A stretch of 64,000 bases of DNA from Pseudomonas sp. GM79 (GTDB taxonomy: Bacteria; Pseudomonadota; Gammaproteobacteria; Pseudomonadales; Pseudomonadaceae), in assembly GCF_000282495.1 (NCBI RefSeq), contig NZ_AKJE01000059.1, positions 1 through 64,000 of the forward strand, in the 5' to 3' direction. Position numbers and translations under genes: made by a program. Each line of letters starts with the position of its first letter. The first letter of the stretch is position 1. The notes below the pieces were generated by a model. It searched no databases, had not been told where the DNA came from, and saw only the letters and a program-made list of their open reading frames with translations. Below, piece by piece: positions 12,891 through 21,782 of the stretch.

Positions 12891-14522
12891 ATGACGCGCT
12901 ACATATTCGTCACGGGCGGTGTTGTTTCTTCATTGGGGAAAGGCATTGCCTCGGCTTCATTGGCGGCCATCCTGGAGGCGCGGGGACTTAAGGTCACCAT
13001 GCTGAAGCTGGACCCGTACATCAACGTTGACCCGGGCACCATGAGCCCGTTCCAGCACGGTGAAGTGTTCGTCACCCACGACGGCGCCGAGACCGACCTG
13101 GACCTGGGCCACTACGAGCGGTTCATCCGCACGACCATGACCCAGAACAACAACTTCACCACTGGCCGTGTCTACGAACACGTCCTGCGCAAAGAGCGCC
13201 GTGGTGATTACCTGGGCGCAACCATTCAGGTGATCCCGCACATCACCGACGAAATCAAGCGCCGGATCATCAAGGGCGCCGGCGATGCCGACGTGGCCAT
13301 GGTCGAGATCGGTGGCACCGTGGGTGACATCGAATCGCAACCGTTCCTCGAAGCGATCCGTCAATTGCGTTTCGAAGTCGGCGCCAAGCGCGCGATGCTG
13401 ATGCACCTGACGCTGGTGCCGTACATCGCCACTGCCGGCGAAACCAAAACCAAGCCGACTCAGCACTCGGTCAAGGAACTGCGTTCCATTGGCCTGCAGC
13501 CAGACGTGCTGGTATGCCGTTCCGATCACCCGATCGACATCTCTTCGCGTCGCAAGATCGCGCAGTTCACCAACGTTGAAGAACGTGCGGTGATCGCGCT
13601 GGAAGACGCCGACACCATCTACAAGATCCCGGGCATTCTGCACTCCCAGGGCCTGGATGATTTCGTTGTCGAGCGTTTCGGCCTGCAATGCGACAGCGCC
13701 GATCTGTCCGAGTGGGAAGCGGTGGTAGATGCCAAGCTGAACCCGGAGCACGAAGTCACCATCGCGATGGTCGGCAAGTACATGGAACTGCTGGACGCCT
13801 ACAAGTCGCTGATCGAAGCGATGAGTCACGCCGGCATCAGCAACCGCACCAAGGTCAACCTGCGCTACATCGATTCCGAAGACATCGAAAACCAGGGCAC
13901 CGCGCTGCTGGAAGGCGTCGACGCGATTCTGGTACCAGGTGGCTTTGGTCTGCGTGGCGTTGAAGGCAAGATCACTGCCGTTCAATACGCTCGTGAAAAC
14001 AAGATTCCATACCTGGGTATCTGCCTGGGCATGCAAGTGGCCGTTATCGAGTTCGCTCGTAACGTCATGGGCTGGAAAGACGCCAACTCCACCGAGTTCG
14101 ATCGCACCAGCGGTCACCCGGTGGTGGGTCTGATCACCGAGTGGGAAGATGCCACCGGCGCAGTCGAAACCCGTACCGAAACCTCCGATCTGGGTGGCAC
14201 CATGCGCCTCGGCGCTCAGGATTGCCTGCTTGAGCCAGGTTCCCTGGTGCACGATTGCTATGCCAAGGACGTGATCGTCGAGCGTCACCGTCATCGCTAC
14301 GAAGTGAACAACAACCTGCTGCCGCAAATCATCGAGGCCGGTCTGAAAATCTCCGGTCGTTCCGGTGATGGCGCGCTGGTTGAAGTGGTCGAAGCACCGG
14401 ATCATCCATGGTTCGTCGCTTGCCAGTTCCACCCTGAATTCACCTCGACACCGCGCGACGGTCATCCGTTGTTCAGCGGCTTCGTCAAAGCCGCTTTGGC
14501 CCAACACCAGAAGAAGGCGTAA
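12891..14522 (+). CDS. pyrG: CTP synthase
   Basis: A 543-residue enzyme that aminates UTP to CTP using glutamine. The N-terminal synthetase domain opens TRYIFVTGGVVSSLGKG, with the P-loop-like nucleotide site. The C-terminal class I glutamine amidotransferase domain has the nucleophile Cys378 in GICLGMQ and the His/Glu pair in FHPEF near residue 515. Five bases separate it from kdsA, so the two are co-transcribed. CTP is also the donor for CMP-KDO, which fits the pairing with kdsA. The 274-base leader contains a CCGGT/ACCGG hairpin at about 12746-12764 with no function I can assign. Confidence 0.98.
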   Translation: MTRYIFVTGGVVSSLGKGIASASLAAILEARGLKVTMLKLDPYINVDPGTMSPFQHGEVFVTHDGAETDLDLGHYERFIRTTMTQNNNFTTGRVYEHVLRKERRGDYLGATIQVIPHITDEIKRRIIKGAGDADVAMVEIGGTVGDIESQPFLEAIRQLRFEVGAKRAMLMHLTLVPYIATAGETKTKPTQHSVKELRSIGLQPDVLVCRSDHPIDISSRRKIAQFTNVEERAVIALEDADTIYKIPGILHSQGLDDFVVERFGLQCDSADLSEWEAVVDAKLNPEHEVTIAMVGKYMELLDAYKSLIEAMSHAGISNRTKVNLRYIDSEDIENQGTALLEGVDAILVPGGFGLRGVEGKITAVQYARENKIPYLGICLGMQVAVIEFARNVMGWKDANSTEFDRTSGHPVVGLITEWEDATGAVETRTETSDLGGTMRLGAQDCLLEPGSLVHDCYAKDVIVERHRHRYEVNNNLLPQIIEAGLKISGRSGDGALVEVVEAPDHPWFVACQFHPEFTSTPRDGHPLFSGFVKAALAQHQKKA

Positions 14523-14527
14523 ACCAG

Positions 14528-15373
14528 ATGGCACAGAAGATCATCCGCGTAGGCAACATCGAAATTGCCAACGACAAGCCAATGGTGCTGTTCGGTGGCA
14601 TGAACGTGCTGGAAAGCCGCGACATGGCGATGCAGGTCTGCGAAGAGTACGTAAAGGTCACCGAAAAACTCGGCATCCCTTACGTGTTCAAGGCCAGTTT
14701 CGACAAGGCGAACCGTTCTTCTGTGACCTCTTACCGTGGCCCCGGCCTGGAAGAGGGCATGCGGATTTTCCAGGACATCAAGCAAGCCTTTGGTGTGCCG
14801 GTCATCACCGACGTCCACGAGCCTGATCAGGCCGCGGTCGTCGCTGAAGTCTGCGACATCATCCAGTTGCCGGCCTTCCTGTCGCGCCAGACCGACCTCG
14901 TGGTCGCGATGGCCAAGACCGGCGCGGTGATCAACATCAAGAAAGCCCAGTTCCTCGCGCCTCAGGAAATGAAACACATCCTGAACAAATGCGTAGAAGC
15001 CGGTAACGATCAGTTGATCCTCTGCGAGCGTGGTTCGAGCTTCGGCTACAACAACCTGGTCGTCGACATGCTTGGCTTCGGCATCATGAAGCAGTTCGAG
15101 TACCCGGTGTTCTTCGACGTGACCCACGCGCTGCAAATGCCTGGCGGTCGCTCCGATTCAGCCGGCGGTCGTCGTGCCCAGGTCACCGACCTGGCCAAGG
15201 CAGGCATGAGCCAGTCGCTGGCCGGTCTGTTCCTCGAAGCGCACCCGGACCCGGACAACGCCAAATGCGACGGCCCTTGCGCCTTGCGCCTGGACAAACT
15301 GGAACCCTTCCTGGCCCAGCTCAAGGCACTGGACGAATTGGTTAAAAGTTTTCCGACAGTAGAAACCGCGTAA
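14528..15373 (+). CDS. kdsA: 2-dehydro-3-deoxyphosphooctonate aldolase (KDO8P synthase)
   Basis: A 281-residue TIM-barrel enzyme that condenses arabinose 5-phosphate with phosphoenolpyruvate to KDO 8-phosphate for the LPS inner core. Typical segments are FKASFDKANRSS, TDVHEPDQA, IQLPAFLSRQTDL and FDVTHALQMPGG. It follows pyrG by five bases. Enolase, the enzyme that makes its PEP substrate, is encoded 155 bases downstream. Confidence 0.97.
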   Translation: MAQKIIRVGNIEIANDKPMVLFGGMNVLESRDMAMQVCEEYVKVTEKLGIPYVFKASFDKANRSSVTSYRGPGLEEGMRIFQDIKQAFGVPVITDVHEPDQAAVVAEVCDIIQLPAFLSRQTDLVVAMAKTGAVINIKKAQFLAPQEMKHILNKCVEAGNDQLILCERGSSFGYNNLVVDMLGFGIMKQFEYPVFFDVTHALQMPGGRSDSAGGRRAQVTDLAKAGMSQSLAGLFLEAHPDPDNAKCDGPCALRLDKLEPFLAQLKALDELVKSFPTVETA

Positions 15374-15528
15374 ACCCCGATTCTCCGGTAAAGTACTGCA
15401 CGGTTTAACGCTCAGGCCCTCGGGCTTGAGCCTTATCGTCCGCAAGCCTGCCCCCTGTCTGTCACTTGCCGACGATAAAGATTTCCTTCAGCTGCGTCGT
15501 TTTCGTCAACTTTGGAGTGTTCACAACA

Positions 15529-16818
15529 ATGGCAAAAATCGTCGACATCAAAGGTCGTGAAGTTCTCGACTCCCGTGGCAATCCCACTGTGGAAGCAGAT
15601 GTGCTTCTCGATAACGGCATCATCGGCAGCGCTTGCGCGCCATCCGGTGCTTCCACTGGCTCGCGTGAAGCACTCGAGCTGCGTGATGGCGACAAGAGCC
15701 GTTACTTGGGCAAAGGCGTTCTGAAAGCCGTCGCCAACATCAACGGTCCGATCCGCGACCTGTTGCTGGGTACCGACCCAAGCGACCAGAAAGCGCTGGA
15801 TCACGCGATGATCAAGCTGGACGGCACCGAAAACAAAGCGACCCTGGGCGCCAACGCGATCCTCGCCGTTTCCCTGGCCGCGGCCAAGGCAGCAGCACAG
15901 GACCAGGACCTGCCGCTGTACGCTCACATCGCTAACCTGAACGGCACCCCGGGTGTTTACTCGATGCCGGTTCCGATGATGAACATCATCAACGGTGGCG
16001 AGCACGCCGATAACAACGTCGACATCCAGGAATTCATGGTTCAGCCAGTCGGCGCCAAGTCTTTCTCGGAAGGTCTGCGCATGGGCACCGAGATTTTCCA
16101 TCACCTCAAAGCTGTACTGAAGGCTCGTGGTCTGAGCACTGCCGTTGGTGATGAAGGTGGTTTCGCACCGAACCTGGCCTCCAACGAAGACGCTTTGAAA
16201 GTGATCTCCGAAGCCGTGGCCAACGCCGGTTACAAGCTGGGCACCGACGTGACCCTGGCTCTGGACTGCGCAGCCAGCGAATTCTACGAAGACGGCAAGT
16301 ACAACCTGTCCGGCGAAGGCCAGGTGTTCACCGCTGAAGGTTTCGCTGATTACCTGAAAGGTCTGACCGAGCGTTACCCGATCATCTCCATCGAAGACGG
16401 TCTGGACGAGTCCGACTGGGCGGGCTGGAAAATCCTCACCGACAAAATCGGCGAGAAGACTCAGCTGGTGGGCGACGACCTGTTCGTAACCAACACCAAG
16501 ATCCTGAAAGAAGGCATCGACAAAAAGATCGCCAACTCGATCCTGATCAAGTTCAACCAGATCGGCACTCTGACCGAAACCCTGGAAGCGATCCAGATGG
16601 CCAAGGCCGCTGGTTACACCGCCGTCATCTCGCACCGCTCCGGCGAAACCGAAGATTCGACCATTGCCGACCTGGCTGTGGGCACTGCGGCTGGCCAGAT
16701 CAAGACCGGCTCCCTGTGCCGTTCCGACCGTGTTTCCAAGTACAACCAATTGCTGCGTATCGAAGAGCAGTTGAATGGCAAAGCCAAGTACAACGGTCGT
16801 AGCGAGTTTCGCGGCTGA
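15529..16818 (+). CDS. eno: Enolase
   Basis: A 429-residue glycolytic enzyme interconverting 2-phosphoglycerate and phosphoenolpyruvate; in many bacteria it is also a degradosome component. I start at ATG 15529 (AKIVDIKGREVLDSRGNPT), preceded by TTTGGAGTG; an upstream in-frame codon at 15466 would add 21 residues not typical of the family. The signature ILIKFNQIGTLTETL is present near residue 335, as are the SHRSGETED segment and the metal-ligand regions. It ends 171 bases before ftsB. Confidence 0.98.
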   Translation: MAKIVDIKGREVLDSRGNPTVEADVLLDNGIIGSACAPSGASTGSREALELRDGDKSRYLGKGVLKAVANINGPIRDLLLGTDPSDQKALDHAMIKLDGTENKATLGANAILAVSLAAAKAAAQDQDLPLYAHIANLNGTPGVYSMPVPMMNIINGGEHADNNVDIQEFMVQPVGAKSFSEGLRMGTEIFHHLKAVLKARGLSTAVGDEGGFAPNLASNEDALKVISEAVANAGYKLGTDVTLALDCAASEFYEDGKYNLSGEGQVFTAEGFADYLKGLTERYPIISIEDGLDESDWAGWKILTDKIGEKTQLVGDDLFVTNTKILKEGIDKKIANSILIKFNQIGTLTETLEAIQMAKAAGYTAVISHRSGETEDSTIADLAVGTAAGQIKTGSLCRSDRVSKYNQLLRIEEQLNGKAKYNGRSEFRG

Positions 16819-16899
16819 GTGATAAACGATAAAAAGACACCGGATTGTGTCGGAAAAATCGCAGCAGCGATGGATTTGCCACTAATCTGATGCCTTAAG

Positions 16900-16931
16900 A
16901 GCACAAGCCTGGTTCTTCCAGGCTTCGTGCT
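16900..16931 (+). terminator. Intercistronic hairpin between eno and ftsB
   Basis: A long stem, AGCAC-AAGCCTGG pairing with CCAGGCTT-C-GTGCT, with one bulge and a five-base loop. No U tract follows, so it may be a stability or processing hairpin rather than a true terminator. Confidence 0.45.
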
Positions 16932-16989
16932 ATCAGAAGCTTCAAAGTTTTGGCATGGCTGTTTTTTTTCACTGGATACCTGATATTCG

Positions 16990-17268
16990 ATGCGCAGTCC
17001 CAATTGGTTGTTTCTCGTCTTGCTCTTGCTGCTGGCCGGCCTGCAGTACCGCCTGTGGGTGGGTAATGGCAGTCTGGCGCAAGTGGCCGAGCTGAAGCAG
17101 CAGATTGCGGATCAACACGCCGAGAACGAGGCGTTGCTGGAGCGCAATCGGGTGATGGACGCCGAAGTCAGCGAATTGAAAAAGGGCATGGAGACCGTTG
17201 AAGAACGGGCTCGTCATGAGTTGGGCATGGTCAAGGACGGTGAAACCCTTTACCAGTTGGCCCAATGA
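16990..17268 (+). CDS. ftsB: Cell division protein FtsB
   Basis: A 92-residue divisome protein. One transmembrane helix (residues 5-22, WLFLVLLLLLAGLQYRLW) is followed by a coiled coil (about residues 30-70) in the periplasm. This is the pattern of FtsB, which joins FtsL and FtsQ to signal septal peptidoglycan synthesis. It overlaps ispD by four bases, the conserved ftsB-ispD arrangement. Confidence 0.95.
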   Translation: MRSPNWLFLVLLLLLAGLQYRLWVGNGSLAQVAELKQQIADQHAENEALLERNRVMDAEVSELKKGMETVEERARHELGMVKDGETLYQLAQ

Positions 17269-17972
17269 TTAATTCGTTACCGGCCTTCTGGGCCGTGATT
17301 CCTGCCGCGGGCGTCGGTGCCCGTATGGCCGCGGACCGTCCCAAGCAATACTTGCAACTGGGCGGGCGCACTATTCTCGAACACAGCCTCGGCTGTTTCC
17401 TTGATCATCCTGCCCTGAAGGGGTTGGTGGTCAGTCTTGCAATCGACGATCCTTACTGGCCGAACCTGGCATGTGCTGCCGATCCGCGTATTCAGCGGGT
17501 CGAAGGTGGCGCCGAGCGCTCCGGGTCGGTACTCAATGCCTTGCTGCATTTGCATGCCCAAGGCGCTGACGATGAGGATTGGGTGTTGGTGCACGATGCT
17601 GCACGACCGAATCTGGCGCGTGATGATCTCGATAAATTGCTCAGTGAGCTGGCCGACGATCCGGTGGGCGGTCTGTTGGCCGTGCCGGCGCGCGATACCC
17701 TCAAGCGGGTCGACAAGCATGGGCGCGTGCTGGAAACGGTGGATCGCAGCGTGATCTGGCAGGCCTATACGCCGCAGATGTTTCGCCTTGGCGCATTGCA
17801 TCGGGCATTGGCCGATAGTCTGGTGGCCGACGTTGTCATCACCGATGAAGCTTCGGCCATGGAATGGGCGGGTTTGGCGCCGCGCCTGATTGAAGGGCGA
17901 TCCGATAACATCAAAGTCACTCGCCCCGAAGACCTTGAATGGTTGCGCCAGCGATGGGCTAACCGTCGCTAA
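17265..17972 (+). CDS. ispD: 2-C-methyl-D-erythritol 4-phosphate cytidylyltransferase
   Basis: A 235-residue enzyme of the MEP isoprenoid pathway that transfers CMP from CTP to methylerythritol phosphate. The nucleotidyltransferase signature AAGVGARMAADRPKQY with its Arg/Lys is near the N-terminus; VHDAARPNL and the C-terminal IKVTRPEDL are also typical. It overlaps ftsB. In many bacteria ispF is directly next; here the formaldehyde detoxification genes and a mobile-looking palindrome lie between them, as in other pseudomonads. Confidence 0.97.
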   Translation: MINSLPAFWAVIPAAGVGARMAADRPKQYLQLGGRTILEHSLGCFLDHPALKGLVVSLAIDDPYWPNLACAADPRIQRVEGGAERSGSVLNALLHLHAQGADDEDWVLVHDAARPNLARDDLDKLLSELADDPVGGLLAVPARDTLKRVDKHGRVLETVDRSVIWQAYTPQMFRLGALHRALADSLVADVVITDEASAMEWAGLAPRLIEGRSDNIKVTRPEDLEWLRQRWANRR

Positions 17973-17983
17973 GCCCGAGTCGC

Positions 17984-18087
17984 GCCTTTCGCGAGCAAGC
18001 CCGCTCCCTCATTTGATCTCCGTCGGTTACGTGTTTGGGGTATGACACAGAACCAATGTGGGAGCGGGCTTGCTCGCGAAAGCGGTG
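17984..18087. repeat. REP doublet (REPIN)
   Basis: Inverted pair of REP sequences. The left one reads CTCCCTC where the others read CTCCCAC. The spacer is about 45 bases. It fills the gap between the convergent ispD and the LysR gene. Confidence 0.9.
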
Positions 18088-18126
18088 GTCCAGTCAACGA
18101 ATCTATCGCTGAATGCATTGGCAGGT

Positions 18127-19023
18127 CTAACCACGATACTCCGGCCGTTCAGCCAACCCTTCCTTCAAGTAGTCCACCAACTTGCGCACCTTCGGCGACA
18201 GATGCCGTTGCTGCGGATAAAGCGCCCACACGGCGGTGTTCGGCGGTTGGTGGGCTTCCAGCAGTGAGATCAATTCGCCGTTTTTCAGGTATTCCAGCAC
18301 GTAGTAATCCGGTAACTGACACAACCCAACCCCTTGTAATGCGGCATCCAGCACTGCCTGCCCACTGTTGCAGCGCCAGTTTCCCTGTACTCGCTGGGAA
18401 AATTCCCGCCCGTTCTGTTCCAGTTGCCAGATGTCCGAGCTACCGATGAGGCAGTTATGGCGACTCAATTCCGACAAGCTGTGTGGGCGACCATACCGTT
18501 CCAGGTAGGACGGTGAGGCGCACAGGTACATGCGCCGTGGTGCCAGGCGCGTCGCGACCAATCTGGAATCCTGCAAGCGGCCGAGGCGGATGGCCAGGTC
18601 CAGCCCTTCATGCACCAGATCGAGCGGGCGATTGCTCAGCTCGATGTCGACGCGCAGTTGTGGATACAGCCCCATGAAGCGAGTCACCAGCGGCACGATG
18701 AATCGTTCGCCGTAGGCCACGGCACAGGTCATGCGCAGCATGCCCTTGGGTTCGCTGGTCAGGTCGCCGACAGCGCGCAAGGCTTCTTCGCGACCGTCCT
18801 GCAAACGCTGACAATGTTGCAAAAAGGTTTGCCCGGCCTCGGTCAAGGTGACTCGGCGGGTGCTGCGATAGAGCAAACGGGTTTGCAGGCGCTCTTCCAG
18901 CCGTACGATTTGGCGACTGATATGAGAAGAAGACACCCCAAGGCGTTCGGCCGCGGCAGTGAATTGGCTGCACTCAGCGACGGCGACGAACTCATCAATG
19001 CCTTCCCAGCGGTTTTCGGACAT
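18127..19023 (-). CDS. gfnR: LysR-family regulator, probably of formaldehyde detoxification
   Basis: A 298-residue LysR regulator. The winged helix-turn-helix covers residues 5-65 (FVAVAECSQFTAAAERLGVS, then SSHISRQI) and the effector-binding domain starts at about residue 90. It is transcribed away from adhC with 106 bases between them, the usual position for a LysR regulator of the neighbouring operon. In P. aeruginosa the gene at this place (PA3630) is known as GfnR, activator of the glutathione-dependent formaldehyde genes. The symbol rests on synteny and is less certain than the family. The gap contains ATCAGGA and TCCTGAT, which could form part of its site. Confidence 0.85.
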   Translation of the reverse strand: MSENRWEGIDEFVAVAECSQFTAAAERLGVSSSHISRQIVRLEERLQTRLLYRSTRRVTLTEAGQTFLQHCQRLQDGREEALRAVGDLTSEPKGMLRMTCAVAYGERFIVPLVTRFMGLYPQLRVDIELSNRPLDLVHEGLDLAIRLGRLQDSRLVATRLAPRRMYLCASPSYLERYGRPHSLSELSRHNCLIGSSDIWQLEQNGREFSQRVQGNWRCNSGQAVLDAALQGVGLCQLPDYYVLEYLKNGELISLLEAHQPPNTAVWALYPQQRHLSPKVRKLVDYLKEGLAERPEYRG

Positions 19024-19129
19024 CAGGATTATCCCTGTGTGGCAATAATGTTTTGCTTTTGTCCTGATTATTCATCGTAAGGCGCTGCATTACACTCATT
19101 GTCTTGTTTTTATTCACTGGAGAGTCAGC

Positions 19130-20242
19130 ATGATCAAGTCGCGCGCCGCCGTTGCCTTCGAGGCCAAGAAACCCCTCGAAATCGTTGAAGTCGATGTCGC
19201 CATGCCCAAGGCTGGGGAAGTTCTGCTGCGCGTCGTCGCCTCCGGTGTTTGCCATACCGATGCCTATACCCTCTCGGGCGCGGACCCGGAAGGTATCTTC
19301 CCGTCGATCCTGGGTCACGAAGGTGGCGCGGTGGTCGAAGCGATCGGCGAGGGCGTGACTTCGGTCGCGGTTGGCGACCATGTGATCCCGCTGTACACCC
19401 CGGAATGCGGCAAGTGCAAATTCTGTCTGTCGGGCAAAACCAACCTCTGCCAGGCAATTCGTGCGACGCAGGGTAAAGGCCTGATGCCGGATGGCACTTC
19501 GCGTTTTTCCTACAAGGGCGAAACGATTTTCCACTACATGGGTACCTCGACTTTTTCCGAGTACACCGTGCTGCCGGAAATCTCCGTCGCCAAAATTCCT
19601 AAAGAAGCACCCTTGGAAAAAGTGTGCCTGCTGGGTTGTGGCGTCACCACAGGCATCGGCGCGGTAATCAACACCGCCAAGGTCAAACCGGGTGACACCG
19701 TCGCCATTTTCGGTCTGGGCGGCATCGGTCTGTCGGCTGTGATTGGCGCGGTCAAAGCGAAGGCTGGGCGGATCATCGCCATCGACATCAATCCGGCCAA
19801 GTTCGAGATCGCCAAGCAATTGGGCGCTACCGATTGTGTAAACCCGAAAGACTTCGATCGTCCGATTCAGGAAGTGATCGTCGACATGACCGATGGCGGC
19901 GTCGATTTTTCCTTCGAATGTATCGGCAACGTCCAGTTGATGCGTGCTGCACTTGAGTGCTGCCACAAAGGTTGGGGTGAGTCGGTGATCATCGGCGTGG
20001 CCGGTGCCGGTCAGGAAATCTCAACCCGTCCGTTCCAGTTGGTGACCGGTCGCGTCTGGCGCGGTTCGGCGTTCGGTGGTGTGCGCGGGCGTACCGAGCT
20101 GCCGAGCTATGTCGAAATGGCCCAGACCGGCGAGATTCCGCTGGATACCTTCATCACCCATACGATGGGCCTGGAAGATATCAACAAGGCGTTCGACCTG
20201 ATGCATGAAGGCAAGAGCATCCGTTCCGTCATTCATTTCTGA
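19130..20242 (+). CDS. adhC: S-(hydroxymethyl)glutathione dehydrogenase (class III alcohol dehydrogenase)
   Basis: A 370-residue zinc-dependent medium-chain dehydrogenase that oxidises the adduct of formaldehyde and glutathione to S-formylglutathione with NAD+. The catalytic zinc ligand Cys41 is in GVCHTDAYTL, followed by GHEGGA, and the structural zinc cysteines are in CGKCKFC plus the next Cys. The Rossmann motif FGLGGIGLS is central. It is followed after 8 bases by fghA, which hydrolyses the product. Also called frmA. Confidence 0.97.
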   Translation: MIKSRAAVAFEAKKPLEIVEVDVAMPKAGEVLLRVVASGVCHTDAYTLSGADPEGIFPSILGHEGGAVVEAIGEGVTSVAVGDHVIPLYTPECGKCKFCLSGKTNLCQAIRATQGKGLMPDGTSRFSYKGETIFHYMGTSTFSEYTVLPEISVAKIPKEAPLEKVCLLGCGVTTGIGAVINTAKVKPGDTVAIFGLGGIGLSAVIGAVKAKAGRIIAIDINPAKFEIAKQLGATDCVNPKDFDRPIQEVIVDMTDGGVDFSFECIGNVQLMRAALECCHKGWGESVIIGVAGAGQEISTRPFQLVTGRVWRGSAFGGVRGRTELPSYVEMAQTGEIPLDTFITHTMGLEDINKAFDLMHEGKSIRSVIHF

Positions 20243-20250
20243 GGTCGGTC

Positions 20251-21096
20251 ATGAGCCTGGAAAATATCTCCTGCCAGAAAAGCTTCGGCGGCTGGCACAA
20301 GCGCTATCGGCACCGCTCCGACGTGCTCGGTTGCGACATGGTGTTTGCCGTGTACCTGCCGCCGCAAGCGGAGCAGGGCGGTAAGCTGCCGGTGCTGTAC
20401 TGGTTGTCCGGCCTGACCTGCACCGACGAGAACTTCATGCAAAAGGCCGGCGCCATGCGCATGGCCGCCGAGCTGGGGCTGATCATCGTCGCACCGGATA
20501 CCAGCCCACGCGGCCCAGATGTGCCGGGTGACCCGGATGGCGCCTGGGACTTCGGTCTCGGTGCCGGTTTTTATCTGAATGCCACTCAGGAACCCTGGTC
20601 CCGGCACTATCGGATGCATGATTATGTCGTGCAGGAATTGCCGGCATTGGTCGAAGCGCATTTCCCGACATCGGACAAGCGTGGCATCAGTGGTCACTCC
20701 ATGGGCGGCCACGGTGCGTTGGTCTGCGCGTTGCGCAATCCGGGGCGTTATCTGTCGGTGTCGGCGTTCTCGCCGATCAACAATCCAATGGATTGCCCTT
20801 GGGGCCAGAAAGCCTTTTCCCGTTACTTGGGAGAAGACCGTTCGAAGTGGCGCGAATGGGATGCCTGTGCATTGATCGCCGAGGCTGACGAGAAGCTGCC
20901 GCTGCTGGTCGATCAGGGTGATCGCGATGATTTCCTGGCCACCCAGCTCAAGCCTGAAGCCTTGCAACAGGCCGCCAAACTGGCGGATCATCCGTTGACG
21001 TTGCGTCTGCAACCGGGCTACGACCACAGTTATTTCTTCATCGCCAGCTTCATTGACGACCACCTGCAACATCATGCGCGCGCGCTAAGCGCGTAG
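20251..21096 (+). CDS. fghA: S-formylglutathione hydrolase
   Basis: A 281-residue esterase-D-type alpha/beta hydrolase that releases formate and glutathione, completing formaldehyde detoxification. The nucleophile is Ser150 in GHSMGGHG. The oxyanion region LYWLSGLTCTDENF and the catalytic His in GYDHSYFF are present. The last base of the palindromic element at 21095 forms part of its TAG stop, so the element has inserted at, or supplies, the 3' end of the gene. Confidence 0.96.
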   Translation: MSLENISCQKSFGGWHKRYRHRSDVLGCDMVFAVYLPPQAEQGGKLPVLYWLSGLTCTDENFMQKAGAMRMAAELGLIIVAPDTSPRGPDVPGDPDGAWDFGLGAGFYLNATQEPWSRHYRMHDYVVQELPALVEAHFPTSDKRGISGHSMGGHGALVCALRNPGRYLSVSAFSPINNPMDCPWGQKAFSRYLGEDRSKWREWDACALIAEADEKLPLLVDQGDRDDFLATQLKPEALQQAAKLADHPLTLRLQPGYDHSYFFIASFIDDHLQHHARALSA

Positions 21097-21253
21097 GGTC
21101 TGTTGACGTTCGGTGACGGCCGCGTTGCGCGCCAAGTTGCGCGATGCTGCGTTGCGGGATTTGCCAAGGGAACAACCATTGGCTGTATCCCGCGCCTTGC
21201 CTCGCACAACTTGGCACTGCAACGCGGCTCGCCACCAAACGTCAACAGACCCT
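21095..21253. mobile_element. 159-bp MITE-like palindromic element
   Basis: The ends are 13-bp perfect inverted repeats (AGGGTCTGTTGAC and GTCAACAGACCCT), flanked by TA on the left and A on the right. Inward, pairing continues almost to the centre: GGTG-CG-CCGCGTTGC against its complement, then GCCAAGTTG against CAACTTGGC, then GCGGGAT against ATCCCGC. There is no coding potential. This is the shape of a miniature inverted-repeat element or of one of the large intergenic repeat families reported in fluorescens-group genomes. I cannot name the family. Confidence 0.7.
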
Positions 21254-21278
21254 AATGTCCGACAAAGCAGGTAGAATC

Positions 21279-21308
21279 ACGCCCTGACAAAAATCGGGGC
21301 GTTTTTTT
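21279..21308 (+). terminator. Terminator-like hairpin abutting the ispF start
   Basis: ACGCCC pairs with GGGCGT across a 12-base loop and is followed by T tract 21302-21308. The next base is the A of the ispF ATG. A TAGAAT -10-like box lies at 21272-21277, directly before the stem. Confidence 0.6.
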
Positions 21309-21782
21309 ATGCGTATTGGCCACGGCTATGATGTGCACCGTTTCGCTGAAGGCGATTTCATTACTCTGGGCGGCGTGCGGATTGCACACGGCTTCGGGCT
21401 GCTCGCCCATTCTGACGGCGACGTCCTGCTGCACGCCTTGAGCGACGCGTTGCTCGGCGCTGCCGCGCTGGGTGATATCGGCAAGCATTTTCCGGACACC
21501 GACCCGCAATTCAAGGGCGCCGACAGCCGTGTGCTGTTGCGTCACGTTGTCGCGCTGATCCACGCCAAGGGCTGGAAAGTCGGCAACGTCGATAACACCA
21601 TCGTCGCCCAGGCCCCGAAAATGGCCCCGCATATCGAATCGATGCGCGCACTGATTGCCGCGGATCTTCAAGTTGAGTTGGATCAAGTGAACGTGAAAGC
21701 TACCACCACCGAAAAGCTTGGCTTTGTCGGTCGCGAAGAAGGCATTGCCGTGCACTCCGTTGCCTTGTTGCTGCGCGCATGA
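21309..21782 (+). CDS. ispF: 2-C-methyl-D-erythritol 2,4-cyclodiphosphate synthase
   Basis: A 157-residue trimeric zinc enzyme of the MEP pathway. The zinc ligands Asp8 and His10 are in GHGYDVHRF and the third His is in AHSDGD near residue 37-42. The C-terminal TTTEKLGFVGR is diagnostic. The start codon directly follows a T tract and there is no Shine-Dalgarno sequence, which is unusual. It overlaps truD by four bases. Confidence 0.97.
   Translation: MRIGHGYDVHRFAEGDFITLGGVRIAHGFGLLAHSDGDVLLHALSDALLGAAALGDIGKHFPDTDPQFKGADSRVLLRHVVALIHAKGWKVGNVDNTIVAQAPKMAPHIESMRALIAADLQVELDQVNVKATTTEKLGFVGREEGIAVHSVALLLRA

Noticed and set aside
12957..14534. Long frame opposite pyrG and the similar one opposite eno (15433-16749)
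   Set aside because: Both exist because the third codon position of the real genes is G or C; neither has recognisable protein sequence.
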